Positions 1-8,721 of a stretch of 64,000 bases of DNA are shown in pieces (positions within the stretch are counted from its first letter, which is position 1; every line of letters starts with the position of its first letter). The stretch is from JBMYYR01 sp965243605. Its GTDB lineage: Bacteria; Bacteroidota; Bacteroidia; Flavobacteriales; CAJXXR01. The notes beneath the pieces are model-generated. The model had not been told where the DNA came from, searched no databases, and worked only from the letters and a program-made list of their open reading frames with translations. The DNA lies in the NCBI GenBank assembly GCA_965243605.1, contig CBDEVQ010000073.1, positions 24,852-88,851 of the forward strand. The letters run 5' to 3'. The position numbers and the translations under genes were made by a program.

Positions 1-586
1 ATGGAAAAGGTAGCTATTGCTTCTGCTAGAAATACTGATGATACAACCGTATGTTTAACAAGATATGGAAATGTAATGGCATCTAGAGGATCTGTAATAC
101 CTCTTTTTTTAAATCAATTAAAAAATGGAGAATCATTGACAATTACAGACCCTAGTATGACTCGTTTTTTAATGTCTTTAGAAGAAGCTGTAGAGCTTGT
201 TTTATTTGCTTTTGAACATGGTAATCCAGGTGATTTATTTGTGAATAAAGCTCCAGCGGGAACAATAGGTGATTTAGGCACAAGCATTGAAAGAATTATG
301 TAATAAAGATTCAGATATAAAAATCATCGGAACTCGTCATGGAGAAAAATTATATGAAACTCTATGTACTCGTGAAGAAATGATGAAGGCTGAAGATATG
401 GGTGGTTTTTATAGAATTCCTGCAGATAATAGAGATTTGAATTATGCTCAATATTTTTCAGAAGGAGAAAAAGATGTTTCGTTAATTGAAGATTATCATT
501 CGCATAATACAGTTCAACAAGATGTAGAAGGAATGAAGAAACTATTGATGAAATTACCAATTGTACTTGAACAAGTTGAACGTTAA
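1..586 (+). pseudogene. fnlA: UDP-GlcNAc 4,6-dehydratase/5-epimerase, C-terminal part, frameshifted
   Basis: C-terminal part of an extended SDR of the FnlA/CapE type, which converts UDP-GlcNAc into the 4-keto-6-deoxy-L-talo intermediate of UDP-L-FucNAc synthesis. The window starts inside the gene. Visible family features are TRYGNVMASRGSVIPLF, MTRFLMSLEEAVELV and, after the shift, GTRHGEKLYETL. The reading frame from base 1 hits a stop at 301-303. Removing one base near 277 restores GDLAQALKELCNKD, and the other frame then runs to the stop at 584-586. The break is therefore a single inserted base, either a real mutation or a sequence error. It heads the fnlA-wxcM-fnlB-fnlC-wbuB order known from L-FucNAc capsule loci. 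The family assignment is firm; functionality is uncertain. Confidence 0.82.
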
Positions 587-595
587 TATTTAAAG

Positions 596-1020
596 ATGGT
601 ATTGAAACCCAAGCTTATTAAAGGTAATTTGTATACTGATGCAAGAGGGTCCTTGGCTTATAATAATGACTTTGATTTATCTTTAGTAAAAAGAATGTAT
701 ACTATACAGAATAAGACAATAGATATTCAAAGAGGTTGGCAAGGGCATAAAATAGAAAAGCGGTTGGTTTAATGCAATAGAAGGTTGTTTTAAAATTAAG
801 CTTATTGAGATAGATGATTGGGTAATACCTTCTTCAAATCTTGATGTTTTAGAGTTTGATCTTGATTCTAAAAGTATGGATGTTCTTTATGTGCCTGAAG
901 GGTATATTAGTTGTATTCAATCTCAGAAATCCGATAGTAAAATTAATTGTTTTTGCAGACTATGGATTAGGAGAAATAGACGATGATTATAGGTTTGATT
1001 TAAGTAAGTTTAATAAGTAG
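596..1020 (+). pseudogene. WxcM-like sugar epimerase/isomerase cupin, two frameshifts
   Basis: Small cupin of the WxcM/FdtA type (about 140 aa when repaired), a family of sugar-nucleotide 3,4-ketoisomerases and RmlC-like epimerases. The ATG at 596 opens MVLKPKLIKGNLYTDARGSL and continues to QRGWQGHKIEKR, where a stop follows at 770-772. Deleting one T near 764 restores WFNAIEGCFKIKLIEIDDW. A second extra base, an A near 945, must be removed to restore IVFADYGLGEIDDDYRF, which ends at the tag at 1018-1020. No usable ORF of normal length survives as written. It lies 9 bases after the fnlA stop and 4 bases before fnlB, so it belongs to the same transcription unit. The exact substrate cannot be told from sequence. 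Confidence 0.7.
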
Positions 1021-1024
1021 AACG

Positions 1025-2145
1025 ATGTTAAATATAGGAATAACAGGTAGTAAAGGATTTATCGGTTCACATTTAAAGAATACTTTAGAGTTATATAACG
1101 AAGGGTATAACATAATAGAATTTAGTAGGACATATTTTGATAATGAAATAGAATTAGATTCATTTGTTAAACAATGTGATGTTATCGTACATCTATCAGC
1201 ATTAAATAGACACGAAGACCAATCTGTTATTTATGAAACAAATGTTAAGCTTGTAGAAGTATTAATAGAGTCTTTAGAAAGGACTAATAGTGATGCTCAT
1301 GTAATAATGTCTTCTTCGTCACAAGAAAATAAAGATAATCTATATGGTCAATCTAAACGTGAAGGAAGAAAGATGTTTAGTCAATGGGCTAAAAGAAATA
1401 ATACGGTTTTTACAGGGTTAATTATCCCGAATGTATTTGGTCCCTTTGGAAAACCTTTTTATAATTCTGTAGTTGCTACTTTTGCGCATCAAGTTGTAAA
1501 TAATCTTACTCCAACCATAAACGGTAATAGTATAGTTAACCTTATTTATGTAGGAGAATTAGTTGAAAGAATTATTGAAGTTATTAATGATAGAAAAAAT
1601 GATTCTTTACTTGAAATAGAAGCTACATCTGATATTGGTATTCAATCTTTATTAGATTTATTATTGAAATTTAAGTTAGGAATATCAAGAGAATGGAACT
1701 ATTCCTCATTTAAAGAATACATTTGAAATTAATCTTTTTAATTCTTATAGGTGTTATATGAATATAAAAGATCATTTTCCTGTATTTTATCAAAAGCATT
1801 CAGATGATAGAGGGGCTTTTGTCGAAATTGTAAGATTAGGAATAGGTGGACAAGTATCATTCTCAACAACTGTTCCTAATATTACAAGAGGAAATCATTT
1901 TCATACTAGAAAAAATTGAACGTTTTTCAGTGATCAAAGGAAAAGCAAAAATTCAAATGAGAAAAATTGATTCTGATGAAGTTCTAGAGTTTTATTTAGA
2001 TGGAGATAAGCCTGGATATGTTGATATGCCGATATGGTATACTCATAATATTTCGAATATAGGTGATGATATATTATATACAAACTTTTGGATTAACGAA
2101 CCATATAACCCAGAAAATGCTGATACATTTTTTGTAGAAGTATAA
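1025..2145 (+). pseudogene. fnlB: Capsular polysaccharide reductase/cupin FnlB (CapF-like), two frameshifts
   Basis: Bifunctional FnlB/CapF/WbjC-type enzyme of the UDP-L-FucNAc pathway: an N-terminal SDR reductase (ITGSKGFIGSHL, a GxxGxxG nucleotide-binding loop near residue 8) and a C-terminal cupin (TRGNHFHTRK...WYTHNISN...NPENADTFFVEV). As written the SDR part stops at 1724-1726. Removing one G near 1679-1680 restores LEYQENGTIPHLKNTFEINLFNSYR, split here only for description, and joins it to the cupin. A further extra A in the run at 1911-1915 produces a second stop and must also be removed. Repaired length is about 372 aa, the normal size for FnlB. All the expected domains are there, so the gene was recently intact or is intact and mis-sequenced. 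Confidence 0.82.
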
Positions 2146-2157
2146 AAAACAAGACGA

Positions 2158-3291
2158 ATGCGTAAATTAAAAGTATTAACAGTTGTTGGGACACGACCTG
2201 AGATAATACGTTTATCTCAGGTATTATTAAAGTTAGATGAAACATCATGTATTGATCATATTCTAGTACATACAGGTCAAAATTATGACTATGAACTAAA
2301 TGAAGTCTTTTTTGAAGATTTAGGTTTAAGGAAACCTGATTATTTTTTGAATGCAGCAGGAGGAAATGCAATTACAACTGCAGGAAAAATTCTTATTAAT
2401 ATTGACCCTATTTTGGATGAAGTAAATCCAGATGCATTCTTAGTATTAGGAGACACTAATTCGTGTTTATGTGCAATTGCTGCAAAAAAGAAGAAAATAC
2501 CTATTTTTCATATGGAAGCGGGAAATCGATGTTTTGATCAAAGAGTTCCTGAAGAAACAAATCGTAAAATAGTTGATCATGTTGCAGATGTGAATTTAAC
2601 ATATAGTGATATAGCAAGAGAATATCTGTTAAGAGAAGGGCTTTCTGCAGATAGAGTTATAAAAACAGGATCTCCTATTTTTGAGGTGGTTAATGCTTAT
2701 AAAGAGAAAATAGAGCAATCAAATGTTTTATCAAAGTTGAACCTAATTAAAGGGAAGTATTTTTTAGTTTCAGCACACAGAGAAGAAAATATTAATTCAG
2801 ATAATTTTCTTAAATTGGTTGATGCTTTAAACAATATAGCTGACCATTATAACCTTCCTGTAATAGTGTCTACTCACCCCAGAACTAGGAACAAGATTGA
2901 AGACTTACAAGTTGAGTTTCATGATAATATTCGGCTACTTAAACCTTTAGGATTTCATGATTATAATCATTTACAAAAGAATGCAAAGGTTGTGTTATCC
3001 GATAGTGGAACTATTTCTGAAGAATCTTCAATAATGAATTTCCCTGCACTTAATATTAGAGAGGCACATGAACGTCCAGAAGCAATGGAAGAAGCTTCAG
3101 TTATGATGACAGGAATGAATGTTGATCGTATAATGCAAGGGTTAGAGATATTAGTTGATCAGCCACGTGAAGAAGAACGATTATTACGATTGGTTTATGA
3201 TTATTCAATGCCAAACGTTAGTGATAAAGTGGTAAGAATAATACTTTCATATACTGATTATGTTAATAGAGTTGTTTGGTCAAAAAAATAA
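2158..3291 (+). CDS. fnlC: UDP-N-acetylglucosamine 2-epimerase (non-hydrolysing), FnlC/WecB family
   Basis: A 377-aa non-hydrolysing sugar-nucleotide C2 epimerase of the GT-B fold. In this locus it should do the last step to UDP-L-FucNAc. Family motifs are in order: VVGTRPEIIRL at the N-terminus, VLGDTNS (Asp), FHMEAGNR and VPEETNRK (the two conserved Glu), SAHREENI (His) and DSGTISEESS near the C-terminus. The frame is fully open, in contrast to the three genes upstream. The ATG at 2158 follows fnlB by 12 bases and the stop is 3 bases before the glycosyltransferase start, so the unit is polycistronic. WecB (ManNAc formation) is the alternative name for the family; context favours FnlC. Confidence 0.88.
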   Translation: MRKLKVLTVVGTRPEIIRLSQVLLKLDETSCIDHILVHTGQNYDYELNEVFFEDLGLRKPDYFLNAAGGNAITTAGKILINIDPILDEVNPDAFLVLGDTNSCLCAIAAKKKKIPIFHMEAGNRCFDQRVPEETNRKIVDHVADVNLTYSDIAREYLLREGLSADRVIKTGSPIFEVVNAYKEKIEQSNVLSKLNLIKGKYFLVSAHREENINSDNFLKLVDALNNIADHYNLPVIVSTHPRTRNKIEDLQVEFHDNIRLLKPLGFHDYNHLQKNAKVVLSDSGTISEESSIMNFPALNIREAHERPEAMEEASVMMTGMNVDRIMQGLEILVDQPREEERLLRLVYDYSMPNVSDKVVRIILSYTDYVNRVVWSKK

Positions 3292-3294
3292 TAT

Positions 3295-4509
3295 ATGAAA
3301 GTGCTTTTTATTTCTCAATATTTTTATCCTGAATCTTTTAAAGGTAATGATATTGTATTTGATTTTGTTAAAAGAGGGTATGATGTTACTGTTTTAACTG
3401 GTAAACCAAATTATCCAGAAGGAAAGTTTTATGAAGGATATCAGAAAATAGGAATACAAGAGGAAGTAATTCAAGGTGCTAAAATTATTAGAACTCAGAT
3501 TTTTCCAAGGATGAGTGGGCAGTCAATACCACTTGCTTTAAATTATCTTTCTTTTGTAGTTTCATCTTATTTCACAGTAATGTTTAAGATGAAGGAAAAG
3601 TATGATGTTATTTTTGTACAGCAACTTTCACCTGTTACAATGGCCCTTCCAGGGTTATGGATAAAGAAAAAGCAAAATATACCTTTGTTTTTGTGGGTAT
3701 TAGATTTATGGCCTGAAAGTGTTACGGCCAATTCATCTATAAAAAAAGGTCGGGTAATAGGTTGGTTAAATAAAATGGTTAAGAACATCTATGAAAAGTC
3801 AGATGTTATACTAATTAGCTCTAAGTTTTTTAGAAAATCAATACTTGAAAAGTGTGATGATAAAAATAAAGAGATAGTATATTTCCCAAATTGGGCTGAA
3901 GATTTATTTGTAGAACCTCAACCTTATGATAATGATGTTCCCGATCTACCAGAAGGTTTTAATATTATGTTTGCTGGGAATATAGGAGAGTCTCAAGGAT
4001 TTGAGTCGGTATTAGCAGCAGCAGAGTTAACAAAGGATAAAAATATCAATTGGATATTAGTAGGAAGTGGAAGAAAGGTTCAATGGATAGAAGAAGCAAT
4101 TGCAAATAAAAATTTAACAAATGTGATTTTATTAGGTAGATACCCGTTATCTAGTATGCCATCTTTTTTTAAGAAAGCAGATGTAATGTTAGTATCTTTA
4201 AAGGATGAACCTATTTTTGCATTAACAGTTCCTGCCAAAGTCCAAGCTTATATGGCATCAGGTAAACCTATTTTAGGAATTTTAAATGGAGAAGGGCAGG
4301 CGTTAATAAATGAAAGTTGTGCTGGATTTGCAGTTAACGCATCTGATTCAGATACATTAGCAAAGAAAAGTATTGAACTTTCAGAATTGTCTAATGTTGA
4401 ATTAGATGAAATGGGGAAAAGAGCAGAAGAGTACTATAAGAATAACTTTGAGAAAGAATATTTATTTTCTAAACTAAATGAGTTATTTCAAAGTGTAAAC
4501 AAAGGATAA
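3295..4509 (+). CDS. wbuB: Glycosyltransferase family 4, WbuB-like (probable L-FucNAc transferase)
   Basis: A 404-aa GT-B glycosyltransferase. The N-terminal domain starts MKVLFISQYFYPESFKGNDI, as in WbuB/WbjE proteins. The C-terminal domain has FAGNIGESQGFE, LVGSGR and the donor-binding stretch around PAKVQAYMASGKPILG. These enzymes normally sit beside fnlABC and transfer L-FucNAc or a related N-acetyl sugar to the growing lipid-linked oligosaccharide at the inner face of the membrane. Here too it directly follows fnlC with 3 bases between. Acceptor and linkage cannot be read from sequence. Confidence is high for the family and moderate for the exact sugar. Confidence 0.8.
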   Translation: MKVLFISQYFYPESFKGNDIVFDFVKRGYDVTVLTGKPNYPEGKFYEGYQKIGIQEEVIQGAKIIRTQIFPRMSGQSIPLALNYLSFVVSSYFTVMFKMKEKYDVIFVQQLSPVTMALPGLWIKKKQNIPLFLWVLDLWPESVTANSSIKKGRVIGWLNKMVKNIYEKSDVILISSKFFRKSILEKCDDKNKEIVYFPNWAEDLFVEPQPYDNDVPDLPEGFNIMFAGNIGESQGFESVLAAAELTKDKNINWILVGSGRKVQWIEEAIANKNLTNVILLGRYPLSSMPSFFKKADVMLVSLKDEPIFALTVPAKVQAYMASGKPILGILNGEGQALINESCAGFAVNASDSDTLAKKSIELSELSNVELDEMGKRAEEYYKNNFEKEYLFSKLNELFQSVNKG

Positions 4510-4512
4510 AGT

Positions 4513-5199
4513 ATGTCAAAAATATATTTAACTGTAACAGCGCATCCAGATGATGAAGCATTAGGTTTTGGAGGAAGTTCGTATGTTCTAAGTCAGAAAG
4601 GGAATACAATTTATAATTGTATTTTATCAGGAGATGTTGAAGCTAGAATGCATAGACCAGAAGTAGATGAACTTTTAGAGCATACAAATAATGCTCAAAA
4701 ATTAATGGGAGCTGAACAAGCGATCTTAGGTCCGTTCCCTAATATTAAGTTTAATACCGTACCACATTTAGAACTTGTTCAATTTATTGAAAAAGTTATT
4801 GAAAAAGTGCAACCCGATGTGATTATTACACATCATCCTTATGATCTAAATAACGATCACTATCATACATCTAAAGCATGTCAAGCAGCAGCTAGATTGT
4901 ACCAGAGAAGAGAAATGAAAAAGCTTAAAGGACTTTATTTTATGGAAATACCATCATCTACTGATTGGGCATTTCCTGTTGATGGTCAGAGTTTTGTAGC
5001 GGATACTTATATAGAAATTGGAGAAGAAGGATTGACTCATAAATTGAAGGCACTACATGCTTATGAAGGTGTAATGAGACCTTATCCACATCCAAGAAGC
5101 AATGAAGCCATAAATGCATTATCTGTGTTAAGAGGTTCAGAAGTAGGTAGAATGTATTGTGAAGCATTTCAGACAGCGATGAATGTTATAGATTTGTAA
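4513..5199 (+). CDS. PIG-L family N-deacetylase
   Basis: A 228-aa zinc-dependent deacetylase of the PIG-L/LmbE superfamily, which removes acetyl groups from N-acetylated sugars. The metal site is complete: AHPDDEALGFGG at residues 9-20 and THHPYDLNNDHYHTSKA near residue 115, giving His, Asp and the distal His residues. It lies 3 bases after the glycosyltransferase and 1 base before the phosphoglycosyltransferase gene, so it is co-transcribed with both. Because a formyltransferase follows in the same unit, it may prepare a free amine for formylation. That role is inference; removal of an acetyl group during glycan maturation is the plain reading of the family. Confidence 0.85.
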   Translation: MSKIYLTVTAHPDDEALGFGGSSYVLSQKGNTIYNCILSGDVEARMHRPEVDELLEHTNNAQKLMGAEQAILGPFPNIKFNTVPHLELVQFIEKVIEKVQPDVIITHHPYDLNNDHYHTSKACQAAARLYQRREMKKLKGLYFMEIPSSTDWAFPVDGQSFVADTYIEIGEEGLTHKLKALHAYEGVMRPYPHPRSNEAINALSVLRGSEVGRMYCEAFQTAMNVIDL

Positions 5200-5200
5200 T

Positions 5201-5764
5201 ATGTATTTAATACTTAAACGATTTTTTGATATAGCATTAGCTCTAGTTTTAATGTTTTGTTTAATACCAATTTATCTAGTAATAAGTATAATTATTTATT
5301 TACAAGATAAAGGACACCCTATTTTTAAACAGGAGAGAATGGGAAAACATGGAGAGCGATTTAATTTCTATAAGTTTAGAAGTATGCCGATTAATACTCC
5401 AAATGTTGGGTCTCATGAAAAGGATAAGTTAAAGATCACACCGTTTGGGAAATTAATTAGACGAACTAATTTGGATGAATTGCCACAGTTTTATAATGTT
5501 TTACGAGGAGATATGAGCTTTATAGGTCCTCGACCTTGTATTCCTTCACAGGAAAATTTAATAGCATTAAGAACGAATAATGGCAGTTTTAATTGTAAAC
5601 CCGGTTTAACAGGATGGGCCCAAGTTAATTCTTATGATGGTATGTCAGAAGAGCAGAAGGCTATATTTGATGGAGAATATGCAAATAATCTGACGATTAA
5701 AATGGAATTAAGAATATTGTTAAAGACAGTTGTTTATTTTACAAAAAAACCACCTGTATATTAG
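5201..5764 (+). CDS. Initiating phosphoglycosyltransferase (bacterial sugar transferase, PglC-like)
   Basis: A 187-aa monotopic sugar transferase of the small PglC type. It has one hydrophobic re-entrant segment (residues 8-32), then KFRSMP, LDELPQFYNVLRGDMSFIGPRP and KPGLTGWAQVNSYDG, the conserved core of this family. It should transfer a phosphosugar from a UDP-sugar to undecaprenyl phosphate, which starts repeat-unit assembly. The N-terminal four-helix part found in WcaJ-type enzymes is absent, so this is the minimal form. It starts 1 base after the deacetylase stop. The sugar donor is unknown; a UDP-diNAcBac- or QuiNAc-type product of the dehydratase at 6730 would fit. Confidence 0.88.
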   Translation: MYLILKRFFDIALALVLMFCLIPIYLVISIIIYLQDKGHPIFKQERMGKHGERFNFYKFRSMPINTPNVGSHEKDKLKITPFGKLIRRTNLDELPQFYNVLRGDMSFIGPRPCIPSQENLIALRTNNGSFNCKPGLTGWAQVNSYDGMSEEQKAIFDGEYANNLTIKMELRILLKTVVYFTKKPPVY

Positions 5765-5773
5765 AATTAAATT

Positions 5774-6622
5774 ATGAAAATAGCATTTTGCACATGTGTA
5801 CAAATTGGTCTAAGTTGTATAGAGTCCGTAATAAGTAATGGTGGACAATTCGATTTATTTATTACACTCCATGACCACAAATCTAAATCTAAATCAGGAA
5901 GGGTTTATTTAGATGAAATAGCTGATAATACGAAAACGCCTTTGTTGAAAATCAATCATATTAATGATCAGGAAGTTATTGATAAATTAGAAGAGCATGA
6001 GATAGATTGGCTTTTTATCATTGGATGGTCTCAAATAGCATCTAAAAGTATAATTGAAACACCAAATATTGGAGCAATTGGAGCACATCCAACATTGCTG
6101 CCACGAGGAAGAGGGAGAGCTGCAATTCCTTGGGCAATAATAAAAAAGGAAGAAAAAACAGGTGTTACTTTTTTTAAAATGGATGAAGGAGTTGACACCG
6201 GTGATATTTTAGGTCAAATAGAAATTCCTTTAAACGTGGAATCAAATGCAACAGATTTATATAACTCTGTTAATGTAGCTCATGTTGATTTGATTAATAA
6301 GCTTTGGTCAGCCTTTGTTGAGAATACTTTGGAACCAATTGAACAAGATGATAAAAAAGCAACTTATTGGGAAGGGCGTAAGCCTGAAGATGGTTTAATT
6401 TCATTAAATATGACCATGGAGGAAGTTGATTGTTTAGTAAGAGGAACAACACGACCATATCCTGGGGCTTTTTTAATTAGAAACTCCAAAAAAATAGTTA
6501 TTTGGAAAGGATATATGTCTGAAGAACCTAAGGATATTACTAATGATAATATAGAAATACGATTATCTGATGGGTATTATTATGGTGTAGATATTGATTC
6601 TGAAGAATCGGAAATAATTTGA
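5774..6622 (+). CDS. Formyltransferase, methionyl-tRNA formyltransferase-like (probable sugar N-formyltransferase)
   Basis: A 282-aa protein with a formyltransferase Rossmann domain (residues 1-190) and an FMT-type C-terminal domain (VDCLVRGTTRPYPGAFL, near residue 215). The core reads IGAHPTLLPRGRGRAAIPWA and DEGVDTGDIL, giving the catalytic His and Asp of the N10-formyl-THF-dependent enzymes. The Asn normally two residues before the His is a Gly here (G-A-H), which occurs in some sugar-type members but not in housekeeping Fmt. Its place in the glycan operon, 9 bases after the phosphoglycosyltransferase, supports formylation of an amino sugar rather than of Met-tRNA. No aminotransferase is in view, so the amine may come from the PIG-L deacetylase upstream. 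Confidence 0.75.
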   Translation: MKIAFCTCVQIGLSCIESVISNGGQFDLFITLHDHKSKSKSGRVYLDEIADNTKTPLLKINHINDQEVIDKLEEHEIDWLFIIGWSQIASKSIIETPNIGAIGAHPTLLPRGRGRAAIPWAIIKKEEKTGVTFFKMDEGVDTGDILGQIEIPLNVESNATDLYNSVNVAHVDLINKLWSAFVENTLEPIEQDDKKATYWEGRKPEDGLISLNMTMEEVDCLVRGTTRPYPGAFLIRNSKKIVIWKGYMSEEPKDITNDNIEIRLSDGYYYGVDIDSEESEII

Positions 6623-6661
6623 TTTTAAGTTTATTTATTTGAATGGAAAATAAAAAATAAT

Positions 6662-6696
6662 TTTGATGAATTTCTGATGTAACCTTATTACTTTTG
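6662..6696 (+). promoter_or_regulatory. Bacteroidota-type promoter before the WbpM-like gene
   Basis: TTTG at 6662-6665 and TACTTTTG at 6689-6696, separated by 23 bases, fit the TTTG / TAnnTTTG pattern of Bacteroidota sigma factors. The ATG at 6730 lies 33 bases after the -7 box. It falls in the only gap above 100 bases inside the glycan locus, so the dehydratase is probably transcribed separately. Confidence 0.5.
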
Positions 6697-6729
6697 TATC
6701 TTGATCGAAAGTAATCATCCCCCTAAATT

Positions 6730-8643
6730 ATGTTAAAAAAACTTATTCTGAAATTAGCAAAATCAACTACTCCACATTGGGTAGTTTTATTGATAGATCT
6801 AATTTTTGTTGTCCAAAATATCTTAGTGGCTTATTTTATTAGATTTAATTTTGAGCTCGGTTTTAATTTGGAATTTGTCATTAGTCAATTACCTATTATA
6901 GGAATTATTGCTTTGAGCAGTTTCATTACTATTGGATCACATAAAGGGATCATTAGACATACTGGTGAAAAGGATGCTATTAATGTTATTAAAGCTCTAG
7001 CTTTATTAAGTTTGTCGTTGTTTGGATTAACAATTGTAGATTCTTACTTTAATATTTTTTCTGGTTTTAAAATTCCAAGGTCTATTTTAATAATTCATTT
7101 TTTACTAAATGTTATTGTATTGGTTGTAAGTCGTGTTCTTTACAAAATGATTTATGTTAAACTTACATCAGGTTTTAAAAAACAAGAAAATATTATGATT
7201 TTTGGAGCTGGAGATTCAGCTTTGATAACATATGATGTGTTAACTAATCATAAGAAAGGAAGTGCTAAAATTATTGGCTTTATTGATGATGATCCAAGAA
7301 AAGCTAAGAAACGTATTCATGGCTTGAATGTATATTTATCACGTGATATTGATGAAAAATTTGTAGAAGACAATCACATTAAGGAAATAATAATTTCTGT
7401 TCAATCATTATCTTCTAAACGTTTAAATCAAATTATTGATGCTGTCATAGGATTTGGTATTCGAGTATCTAAAGTGCCTCATGCGTCACAATGGTTGGAT
7501 AATAATTTTAAGCATGGACAAATTAAACAAATTCGTATTGAAGATTTATTAGAGCGTGCTCCAATACAAATTGATAACCCAATTTTGGAAGATGATATTG
7601 AAAATCAAGTCATATTGGTTTCAGGGGCTGCTGGATCTATAGGAAGTGAAATTACTAGGCAATTGTCAAAGTATAATCCGAGGAGACTAATTTTAGTTGA
7701 TATTGCAGAATCGGCCTTATATGAAGTTCAACAAGATTTAAAGGCTATAGGATTTACTAAATTTGAAGCTCTGGTTTCAGATGTTCGAGATTTAGGGCGT
7801 ATGGATAATATTTTTCAAACATATAAACCAAACAGAGTATTTCATGCTGCCGCCTATAAACATGTACCTTTAATGGAGGAAAGTCCATATGAAGCAGTTC
7901 GTATTAATATATTGGGTACGAAAAATTTGGCCGATTTATCAATAAAGTATAGTGTTGAAAAGTTTGTAATGGTTTCTACTGATAAGGCTGTTAATCCGAC
8001 AAATGTTATGGGTGCTACTAAGCGTGTAGCAGAAAAGTATGTAACTTCTTTACAAGGGAATAATGTTACTAAATTTATTACAACCCGTTTTGGGAATGTA
8101 TTGGGTTCTAATGGGTCTGTTATCCCGTTATTTAGAAAACAGATTAAGCAAGGCGGACCAGTAACGTTAACACATAAAGAAATTACACGTTATTTTATGA
8201 CCATTCCAGAAGCTTGTCAGTTAGTTTTAGAAGCTGGAGCTATGGGAGAAGATGGTCAAATTCTTATATTTGATATGGGTGAATCTGTTAAAATTTATGA
8301 TTTAGCTATTAAAATGATTCAATTATCGGGATATCAATATCCCCAAGATATTGATATCATTATTACAGGTTTACGTCCTGGTGAAAAACTTTATGAAGAG
8401 TTATTGAATACTACTGAGGATACTTTACCAACCCATCACCCAAAAATTATGATTGCAAAGGTAGAAGAAGTAAATAAAGCTTGTTTATTAGACTGTATAG
8501 AGACTATAGTTAAAGTTATACCAGAATATGATAATTTTAGCTTGGTAAAACAAATAAAAGTAATAGTTCCTGAGTTTATATCTAATAATTCAATGTATGA
8601 AATTTTGGATGTAGCTCCACAAAAAAGTGAAATTACTAATTAG
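6730..8643 (+). CDS. Membrane nucleoside-diphosphate-sugar 4,6-dehydratase, WbpM/CapD/PglF family
   Basis: A 637-aa protein with four N-terminal membrane helices (residues 15-140), a first Rossmann-like domain (IMIFGAGDSALI, near 155-165) and the catalytic SDR domain from about residue 290. The SDR part shows VSGAAGSIGSE (NAD(P) loop), AAAYKHVPLMEESP and STDKAVNPTNVMGATKR, with Met where most SDRs have the catalytic Tyr, as is normal in WbpM/PglF. Such enzymes turn UDP-GlcNAc into UDP-4-keto-6-deoxy-GlcNAc for QuiNAc or bacillosamine-type sugars. Length matches the full-length membrane-bound class. It probably supplies the first sugar for the phosphoglycosyltransferase, or another sugar of the glycan. 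Confidence 0.88.
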   Translation: MLKKLILKLAKSTTPHWVVLLIDLIFVVQNILVAYFIRFNFELGFNLEFVISQLPIIGIIALSSFITIGSHKGIIRHTGEKDAINVIKALALLSLSLFGLTIVDSYFNIFSGFKIPRSILIIHFLLNVIVLVVSRVLYKMIYVKLTSGFKKQENIMIFGAGDSALITYDVLTNHKKGSAKIIGFIDDDPRKAKKRIHGLNVYLSRDIDEKFVEDNHIKEIIISVQSLSSKRLNQIIDAVIGFGIRVSKVPHASQWLDNNFKHGQIKQIRIEDLLERAPIQIDNPILEDDIENQVILVSGAAGSIGSEITRQLSKYNPRRLILVDIAESALYEVQQDLKAIGFTKFEALVSDVRDLGRMDNIFQTYKPNRVFHAAAYKHVPLMEESPYEAVRINILGTKNLADLSIKYSVEKFVMVSTDKAVNPTNVMGATKRVAEKYVTSLQGNNVTKFITTRFGNVLGSNGSVIPLFRKQIKQGGPVTLTHKEITRYFMTIPEACQLVLEAGAMGEDGQILIFDMGESVKIYDLAIKMIQLSGYQYPQDIDIIITGLRPGEKLYEELLNTTEDTLPTHHPKIMIAKVEEVNKACLLDCIETIVKVIPEYDNFSLVKQIKVIVPEFISNNSMYEILDVAPQKSEITN

Positions 8644-8721
8644 TTAATATTAAATAGTCAAATAAACTACATAGCTCTATACTTTAGTTTAACTTTGTTG
8701 GCTTAAATAATTTGTTTTTAA

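Noticed and set aside
324..560. Minus-strand ORF of 78 codons inside the fnlA end
   Set aside because: It lies opposite a conserved coding frame and has no recognisable features.
1..2145. Programmed +1 frameshifting in capsule genes
   Set aside because: Five different contexts with no common slippery motif, in three genes, make recoding implausible compared with mutation or sequence error.
2093..2371. Minus-strand ORF overlapping the fnlB end and fnlC start
   Set aside because: Opposite conserved FnlB and FnlC sequence; composition is a mirror of AT-rich coding.
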